From contig ML976980.1 in the NCBI GenBank assembly GCA_010015675.1, forward strand, positions 642,481 through 691,457: 48,977 nt of DNA, read 5' to 3'. Shown here piece by piece: positions 42,819 to 48,977 of this stretch. This DNA comes from Byssothecium circinans. Lineage: Eukaryota > Ascomycota > Dothideomycetes > Pleosporales > Massarinaceae. Within the stretch, counting starts at the first letter, position 1; each line of letters starts with the position of its first letter. The position numbers were made by a program, and so were the translations under genes. The notes beneath the pieces are model-generated. The model made no database searches. It worked only from the letters and a program-made list of their open reading frames with translations, and had not been told where the DNA came from.

Positions 42819-44051
42819 ATGAATTTGATCGCGTACTCAGACTCGGAGGACTCTGGCGACGATGCGCCATCCAGACAAACACCCGCCGTAAAGCCTGCAC
42901 CAAAGCCCGCGTTCCAGAAAGTCGTCGACCGATCGAACCCCGGTAAGATCAAACTGAGCCTGCCCGGCGTATCGCGACCGCAGGCCGAAAAGGATGATCT
43001 CGACGCTGAAGGCCCGCCGGCGAAGAAAGCGCGCACGGGGGGTAGCACGTTTGGCGGGTTCAACGCGATGCTGCCCGCCCCGAAAAAGCCTCAGGTCGAT
43101 GCGGCACCCTCTGGCAAGAGAGGGGTAGGGAAAGGCTTGGGTGTTGGAGTGAACCTGAGGACGGGAGCAGAGCCGGCATTCAAGAGGGAATCAAGGGTAG
43201 AATCGGAAGAGTACGATGAGAATGGCAATCCCATCAAGAAGGAGCCGATGGAGAAGGAAGACTTCCGCGCCATGCTGAACCTGCCCCCTCCGAAGTCTGG
43301 GAAGAAAGAAGACAAGCCTTCGCCAGTGCCAACATCGAACGAAAGTCCCGCAAACCCCGCGCCGCCAACGAAGCCAGCCGCACCGCCAAGGTTCCTGCCG
43401 CTCTCTGTTGCCCGGGGACAGAAGAAAAAGAAGAAGCCCGTGGTAAAATCTGCAGTCGTAGCACCGGTTGACCAGAGCTCAATAGCAAATGCATCTCAAA
43501 CATCGACGGCGGAAACAAAATCTCCGCCGAAGCCCAAGGTCTCCCTTTTCTCAATTTCGCAAGAGACCGACATCCCGACAAAAGGCCAGTCAACAGGCGA
43601 CTACCAGCCTCTACTCTACGGAACCAAGGAAGAGGAAGATGATGCTCCAGTCCCAGACTCAGCATTCGACCCTTCATACACATCCCAACCGCCCACCACT
43701 TCTTCCACACAAGGCTATGCTGCCGCAGCTCCTAACGACCTGACAAACATCGCCTCTGAACTCAATCTCAGCGCAGCCGAGCGCCGCCAACTATTCGGCC
43801 GCAAAGGTCAAGGCCTCGATGCCGCAAAACTCGTCGAATTCAATACTGATACTGAATACGCACACAACGAGATGCTGCGGGCCCAGGGCGAGACGATACA
43901 ACACAATGCTTTGAAATCCATTAGTGGAACAGGCAAGAACAGCTTGAGGAGCCTGGTAAACGTGGCGAGTACACAGAAGGAGGCGTTGGAGGAGCATTTC
44001 GCAGCGGGCAAGAGGAATAAGAAGGAGGCAGGAAACAAATATGGGTGGTAA
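42819..44051 (+). CDS. PRCC-family protein (mitotic checkpoint regulator/splicing-associated)
   Basis: A single exon encodes 410 aa. The N-terminus MNLIAYSDSEDSGDD is the classical start of PRCC-like proteins. The long middle is Pro/Lys/Ala-rich and disordered, with a KKARTGG stretch that could serve as a nuclear signal. The C-terminal domain (about 290-410) is the PRCC domain: DLTNIASELNLSAAERRQLFGRKG, VEFNTDTEYAHNEMLRAQGE, HNALKSISGTGKNSLRSLVN, ending in GNKYGW. Human PRCC associates with splicing factors and with MAD2B; the fungal role is inferred from that only. Confidence 0.9.
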   Translation: MNLIAYSDSEDSGDDAPSRQTPAVKPAPKPAFQKVVDRSNPGKIKLSLPGVSRPQAEKDDLDAEGPPAKKARTGGSTFGGFNAMLPAPKKPQVDAAPSGKRGVGKGLGVGVNLRTGAEPAFKRESRVESEEYDENGNPIKKEPMEKEDFRAMLNLPPPKSGKKEDKPSPVPTSNESPANPAPPTKPAAPPRFLPLSVARGQKKKKKPVVKSAVVAPVDQSSIANASQTSTAETKSPPKPKVSLFSISQETDIPTKGQSTGDYQPLLYGTKEEEDDAPVPDSAFDPSYTSQPPTTSSTQGYAAAAPNDLTNIASELNLSAAERRQLFGRKGQGLDAAKLVEFNTDTEYAHNEMLRAQGETIQHNALKSISGTGKNSLRSLVNVASTQKEALEEHFAAGKRNKKEAGNKYGW

Positions 44052-45172
44052 TATTTGCTCAATGGGGTGGATGGCTGATTGAGTTAGACGAGTGTGTCGT
44101 TTTTCCCGCGCTTAAGCGATGGATGGGAAGTTTTGGGAGACTTTTTGGAACGTGACTCTACCATGGTGTATACCTATGTACTGTGGAATTATCACGCTGG
44201 GTCCTCTAAGAAATCTTTAGGAACTCTTAACCCACCCACGCGAAAGCTATATGATACGTACGACTCGAACTATGGCAATACCGTATCCATCCCTGAAGTC
44301 TCAAAAGTCCATCAGCAGCTGCTTTCTCCACGTAAAGCATTGACAAGAGCATATCCTCACCGCCAACCAACAGCCCCTCCTAACCCTTCAAAATACATCC
44401 CGCACCTCTGAATTGATCAGATCTTCAATTTCATGCCCACCCCATCCAATTGTCAATATAATTCGTCGCGCACAGTACATTATATTCAGGTACATACTCG
44501 CGAATCGCGCGGGTGAGCTAGTCATCGAGACCCTGATTGTATTGAGAACGTAGGGCGCAGACAAACGACGACTGCATCGGCTGTGATTCTTGGGCTTGGG
44601 AAGTTTCCTTGGACGCGAGGGCATGTCGCCCGGGATACTAGGTATCTCAAGATGACTCAATGGTAAGGTATATTTTAGTAATGGACAGATGACATGGTAT
44701 TTAGTTTGGTAGTGTATTTGGGAGACAGACAGATCAAAAGTCACTGATAGTAATTAGATGCCCTTTCCGTAAGTGTGTACTACATACGTGGTGAGTCGGT
44801 AAACTTATGCATCTTTCAATCTACCGCCGCGAACAAATTCACTCTACCCTGACGATTTCACAGGATTCTTAACTTCATTTCCTTGAAATATTAAGAACAA
44901 AAGTAAAGGAATCCGCCAATAAAAAGGTTAGATTAAAAACTATAGTCTATATACATGATAATGAGTGTGATGGCACAAAGTCCATAGCAAGCGCCAGAGA
45001 AAAAACCGACAACTCAACACCAATCCACTATGTAGATCCCCACCTTTGCCACCAATCACCAGAACCAACCAAAGCCTGCACAGCCCCTACCTTGGTACCT
45101 GGGTATCCTACCATGGTACTCCCTGGCCAACCGTTTCCCCACAGTGCAGATCGTATGTCCTCCTGGAGGCCC
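44052..45172. other. Intergenic region between the two convergent genes
   Basis: The 3' flanks of the PRCC gene and the SRR1-like gene meet here. Frames of 105 and 118 codons exist on opposite strands but have no protein-like pattern. The sequence becomes AT-richer around 44860-44960. Nothing else is recognised. Confidence 0.45.
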
Positions 45173-46321
45173 CTATACCATATCATTTCGAAGGTACAGG
45201 GTCGTCGCGATATCCGTCATACCATCCGCAATTTTATAGTATTTCTGTATCATCTGCTGTACTTTAGGGCTGATCGGATCCTGATACTTGCCATCACCAT
45301 CAGGATATACCGTTGCTTCCATATTAACAGCATTGCACAGGATCGCCGCCGGCACCAGATCCTGCGGAAACCCATCGTCAGCCAACCCCACGTTGTCAGC
45401 AAGGATCTGGCGGATCGGTTCGTAGGGAAATAGGCTGATAACGACGGATTCACTGGACATATCCATCATGATGTCTGTGAATGACGACCGGATGATGGGA
45501 GTGACGTGACCGGGAACGTGAGTTTCCAACGCAAGTTCAAAGGGCTGAATGCTGGTCTCATTTTGGTAGTTCTTCGGAACATATATGTGGAGCAGTATTT
45601 TCCCCGACGGGTCCGTTGGATGGATGCGTTTGAGAAGGCTCATTGCTTGGGCGAAAGTTTCGAGTCTTGCTGTGTAGAAGCAAATTTCATTGGTATCAGG
45701 AGATGCGACTTCGAACGTCGGGAAGCCGAAAAGAACGACATTTTTAGCGCTGATTGGTGTATTGCGATTGGATAGGGCTTCCAGCGCTCGATTGAGTTGT
45801 TTTTGATCGGGGCTGGAATTTCTCATTAGCCACGACGCTTCTTGCAAAAGCTCCAAAAACTCGGCCCGGAAAGTTTCGAGCGGCTTTTTGCTTCTGTAGA
45901 CCGAGAGTTGCTTGTGGTACACCCCAGGAATCTCCAGATTCTTTCTAAGGATCTTCTGATAAGTATTGAACTCGACCACCGCAACAGAGTTTTTAGCGGC
46001 AAGTTTTCTGCGAACGTATCCTTGCGGCATCCAACAATCATCCCGCACAGTGTAATATTTCTTGGTATCTCCTAGGGGCACTTGTCCCTCCCAGTCCGCG
46101 TTGCTGTCGTTGGGTGCATATTCGAAGGGGAATATGGATCGAATGACTTCTTCGGCGTGTTCGATACGTTTCAGGCTTAGAGTGTTGCCAAAATTAGGTT
46201 TTCTTCGTGTTTCGTTATCCACAAGGTCGAATTCCTTTTTTGTGAAGGACCGTCCGCCTGCTGGAGGAACCGCTTGCGTTGAAGCAGCCGCTCCGGGTAG
46301 ATAAGATGAGCTAGAGGCCAT
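45173..46321 (-). CDS. SRR1-like domain protein (382 aa)
   Basis: A single exon encodes 382 aa from the first ATG (MASSSSYLPGAAASTQ). No signal peptide or membrane segment. The C-terminal half (about 200-345) follows the layout of fungal SRR1-like domains: a beta strand NVVLFGFP at about 203-210, a helix with AQAMSLLKRIH, the strand ILLHIYVPKNY, then SSESVVISLFPYEPIRQILAD at about 301-321 and VPAAILCNAV. The S-VVI-x4-P-x2-xRQ-x-LAD core is shared with the gene at 47352-48609. The N-terminal half is charged and helical. SRR1 of plants acts in clock and phytochrome signalling; the fungal role is unknown. The family assignment is from memory of the motif and is only moderately sure. Confidence 0.6.
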   Translation of the reverse strand: MASSSSYLPGAAASTQAVPPAGGRSFTKKEFDLVDNETRRKPNFGNTLSLKRIEHAEEVIRSIFPFEYAPNDSNADWEGQVPLGDTKKYYTVRDDCWMPQGYVRRKLAAKNSVAVVEFNTYQKILRKNLEIPGVYHKQLSVYRSKKPLETFRAEFLELLQEASWLMRNSSPDQKQLNRALEALSNRNTPISAKNVVLFGFPTFEVASPDTNEICFYTARLETFAQAMSLLKRIHPTDPSGKILLHIYVPKNYQNETSIQPFELALETHVPGHVTPIIRSSFTDIMMDMSSESVVISLFPYEPIRQILADNVGLADDGFPQDLVPAAILCNAVNMEATVYPDGDGKYQDPISPKVQQMIQKYYKIADGMTDIATTLYLRNDMV

Positions 46322-47351
46322 AGTGATGATATAGTGAGTGTAGAACCGTGTACCTAGGTATGATGTTGAATAATGAAGAGAGCGTAGAATAACTTGTAGG
46401 GGTGAAGGAAGTAACTACGGCTTTGCGAAAAACTCGCTTTATATAGTACCTCTCTATGACTCCTCCTAATATGAGTACTACTGCGGAAGGGTCAGTGCTT
46501 GCCACGCAAATCTATGGGAGTCATCAGCTATGATCACGTTGCCGTAACGAATCACACTTTTCCGACATACCATGGTACTTATCCACATCCTAATCCTATT
46601 TCTCACACACATTTGATGTCCTGACGGCCACTTGACCTCAAAAAGTCCGGCTCGCACGCTGCAGACTCGTTGGTTAGTACAGCCGCAATGGACATAAAGA
46701 ATGCGTCGAGGATATATACCGAGGTAGGGGAAGAGAACTGGATCGATCAAATCGATCGTAAATGGAAATGTGAAGCATGAACACTCTCGCAATCTTCCAC
46801 TGCAATTTGCCACTTTTTTCAGCTTACAGCTGAATCTGTTGGTTGTTGGTCACTGCTTTAGACGGCGAATACCAAGGTACTGATCTGTGTCACCGCTGGA
46901 CCGTTGGTTGAGCACGAGTGCGCAAGTACTCGGCCGAAGCTGTCGCATAAAGGATGGAGATTCATATCCTAGACGTGTTTGTCTGTGCTTCTTTTTCCCC
47001 ATTGTTTGGTACCTGCGCCGCTTCAGCCTTCAAGCGCTCACGCATTGACCACAGCGTGAACCACTTCGATGAATATGCTGATGACGACACTGCCAGCACG
47101 CAAATGAGTCAATCTTAGGGAATGATACCAATAATTTTATATAAGAGTAATGTACACTGAGCTACCTAGAGTAATGACCGAATACCTCCTCAACGCTCTC
47201 CTGCTGAAAGAGATACCGAAAGAATTCAATGAAACACCTGAAGTAATGACCGAATACAACCTCAACTTTCGCCTGCTTCAAGATCCACCCAAAAGTCCAA
47301 TGCACACTTTGTCACCCCGCCTCCCTTACCACCCTTCCCGAGGGAGTGCTC
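46322..47351. other. Intergenic region between the two SRR1-like genes
   Basis: It contains the upstream region of the left SRR1-like gene, a poorly supported 74-codon frame (47150-47374) with an internal duplication, and no recognised gene. Confidence 0.4.
47172..47279 (+). repeat. Two-copy imperfect repeat with 72-bp spacing
   Basis: TAATGACCGAATAC begins at 47172 and again at 47244, each followed by CTCAAC.xTxxCCTGCT. In the plus frame both read VMTEYxLNxxLL, spaced 24 codons apart, so the duplication keeps frame. Whether the frame is expressed is unknown. Confidence 0.6.
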
Positions 47352-48609
47352 TCAATACAGCCTTGTGTACATAGAGATTTCTCCCCAAAGAGAGTCCTGT
47401 GGAAACAGCAGAGTCTCACTCCAAATGGTCCGGTCTCCGAATATGCAAGTCACAATCGGTGAATTTGGGTCCTTGACCGCATTCCCACCGTTATTTGTCC
47501 AGGTATTGGGATCCATACTAACAGTGGGACAAATGACAACGGCGGGTACAACACCACCATCTGTGGTGCTGCAAATATCAGCCAAAGGCTGCCGAACGCA
47601 GTGCTTGGGTCCTAGAATGATCACCACAGACCCGCTTGTGAGATAAGTCCATACATCTAGGATATCGGCCGTGATAATTTTTTCGTGAGCGTTTGGATCC
47701 GCCGAATCGACTTCAAATAAGTATCGACGAATCTGATCGTCGGGCGTTGAAAACACCTCGCATGGCCATTCGAAGACCTTCGTGATGCTAGTGCTATGCA
47801 CGTCCTTTTTGATGCTCAAAATTTCTTCGACCTTCTGGACGAAGAGGTATTTGTGCAGTTTTTCGTACGATGTATACGCCTCGCGAAAGCTCTGCAATGG
47901 TTCGGCACCAAAGCATACTATCGAGCCGTCCAATTTAGCCGCGTCGATTGGATAGAAACTCGTTTGTAGCGCTGCCTTGATGCCGTCTGTGAAGCGCTTG
48001 TTCCACGAGTTCAATCCATTCTTCATATGCACGGGCAGTTTCGTCTGCAGATCTGCATTGAACCCGCTAATTTCCTTGAGAACCCATTCGAAGTATACAG
48101 GAGATGTGGTAATGTCCATTGCTTTTTTAGGATCACCTCCTTTTGAGCGAATATTATATCCGATATCTGAGTGGGTTTGAAGCACCGCTTTGAGTGTAAA
48201 TTGTTTGAGCGTTCCTGGAGGCAGTTTGTTTCGCAAAGCTTGTTCGTTATTGAGAGGACCCACTATTCCTGGGATGGTCCATCGATAGTTCAAGTCAAGG
48301 ATCTCGAGATTGTCAGGTATGTCTTCGTGTTTGTAACGTATATCGCCGAGGTTCATTCCAAGTTGATATGTGTAGTATTCGAGCGCAAGGTGGTATTTTT
48401 TGCGGTGGTAGGCTGCGTCCCGAAGGAATTGTAGTGTGTAGGGCCCTGTGTGGGAGCGTTGTAAGCCCTAGATATTGGCTGGCCTCGATGCATATGCGTC
48501 GTTCTTCATATAGGCGGCTAAGACGTTTTTGCAACTAATCCTCGAGAAAGTCGACTGATTCAACTGGACAGGGCCTCCACCACTTTTGCATGCTCGCTTC
48601 CGCCGCCAT
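47352..48609 (-). pseudogene. SRR1-like gene, probably broken at its 5' end
   Basis: The open part (48356-47352, 334 codons from MNLGDIRYKHEDIP) carries the same domain layout as the neighbour at 45173-46321: SIVCFGAEPL, then SGSVVIILGPKHCVRQPLADI and VPAVVICPTV. Protein-like sequence continues upstream of that ATG (LQFLRDAAYHRKKYHLALEYY), up to the CCC at 48466-48468, where one extra base seems to shift the frame. Beyond it, in the other frame, LSRLYEERRICIEASQYLG runs up to a TAG at 48535-48537 (CAG by one C->T), and past that to an ATG at 48609. Together this would make about 420 codons. Either this is a pseudogene with two lesions, or a shorter protein starts at 48356, or the lesions are sequencing errors. 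A short intron fits poorly. Confidence 0.55.
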
Positions 48610-48977
48610 CTTTATCTGAGCTCAAGGTGGAGCAGTTGTTGTAGTTCAAAGTAAAGAAGGTAAAGTGAAGATCTTGCAAATATAAAAGCAGTGGTTGAAA
48701 GTAAGTGGTGTTGTTCTGTTGAAGTCTTTGTTCGTAAAAAGCGAAGTATTTATACCCCCATAAACCACGACTCCTCCACAGCACAAACCACCCAAATTCT
48801 GTGAGTCAAAGACCCTATATATACCGAATCCTTCGAATATATAACTCTGTGGCTAGGGAATGGATCACAAAATACACCGTGCAACCTTAGTACTACGATG
48901 TGAAGCATTTGGGAATCTTCCAAGCTGAGGGTACCGAGGTTGACGGCGCGACGCACGGGACGGCGCGACGCACGCTC
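48610..48977. other. Upstream region of the right SRR1-like gene to the window edge
   Basis: AT-richer sequence with no recognised gene. At the very end GACGGCGCGACGCACGG is repeated (about 48940-48976), a GC-rich direct repeat cut by the window edge. Confidence 0.45.

Overview
The window is nuclear DNA of a filamentous ascomycete (Pezizomycotina, most likely a Dothideomycete; this placement is inferred from gene content and style, not from a search). Protein genes carry short GT-AG introns (about 45-75 nt in most cases), several with CTAAC/CTGAC-like branch sites. The left third looks strongly affected by repeat-induced point mutation (RIP): CpA->TpA and its complement have turned CAG, CAA and TGG codons into stops.

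Region 1 (1 to about 18,360) is an AT-rich, gene-free block of transposon relics. A Fot1/pogo-like DNA transposon (404-9812, flanked by TA) was split by a complete Ty3/gypsy chromovirus (1082-8610). The chromovirus has two 488-bp LTRs (1082-1569 and 8123-8610) and a 5-bp target duplication in which each copy seems to carry its own C->T change. A second Fot1-like copy (12587-14461, opposite strand) is also 1875 bp and preserves the uninterrupted target site. A roughly 1-kb TIR element (11100-12101) contains a 42-base assembly gap. A second gypsy relic begins at 14464. Both gypsy relics carry a decayed antisense frame downstream of pol (7845 leftwards; 16662 leftwards).

Region 2 (about 18.4-48.98 kb) is gene-bearing. 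In order: PKA catalytic subunit (minus, 4 exons); a GT8-like type II membrane glycosyltransferase without a DXD motif (minus, 3 exons); PRP38 splicing factor (plus); a stretch with a possible decayed gene; a nitrate/nitrite transporter of the CrnA/NrtA type (plus, 5 exons) with AreA- and NirA-like sites upstream; a Zn2Cys6 regulator (plus, 8 exons); a Clr5-domain ankyrin protein (plus, 3 exons); a diverged 140-bp tandem repeat; a small unrecognised ORF (plus); a SET-domain protein (minus); the TORC2 subunit SIN1/AVO1 (minus, 2 exons) divergent from a PRCC-family protein (plus); and two related SRR1-like proteins (minus), of which the right-hand one looks broken at its 5' end.

Most region-2 genes are conserved housekeeping or signalling functions (cAMP and TORC2 signalling, splicing, nitrogen uptake). 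The accessory signals are the nested RIP-mutated transposons with antisense frames, the SRR1-like pair and the GT8 protein without its metal-binding motif. I found no tRNA or rRNA gene, CRISPR array or bacterial-type operon.
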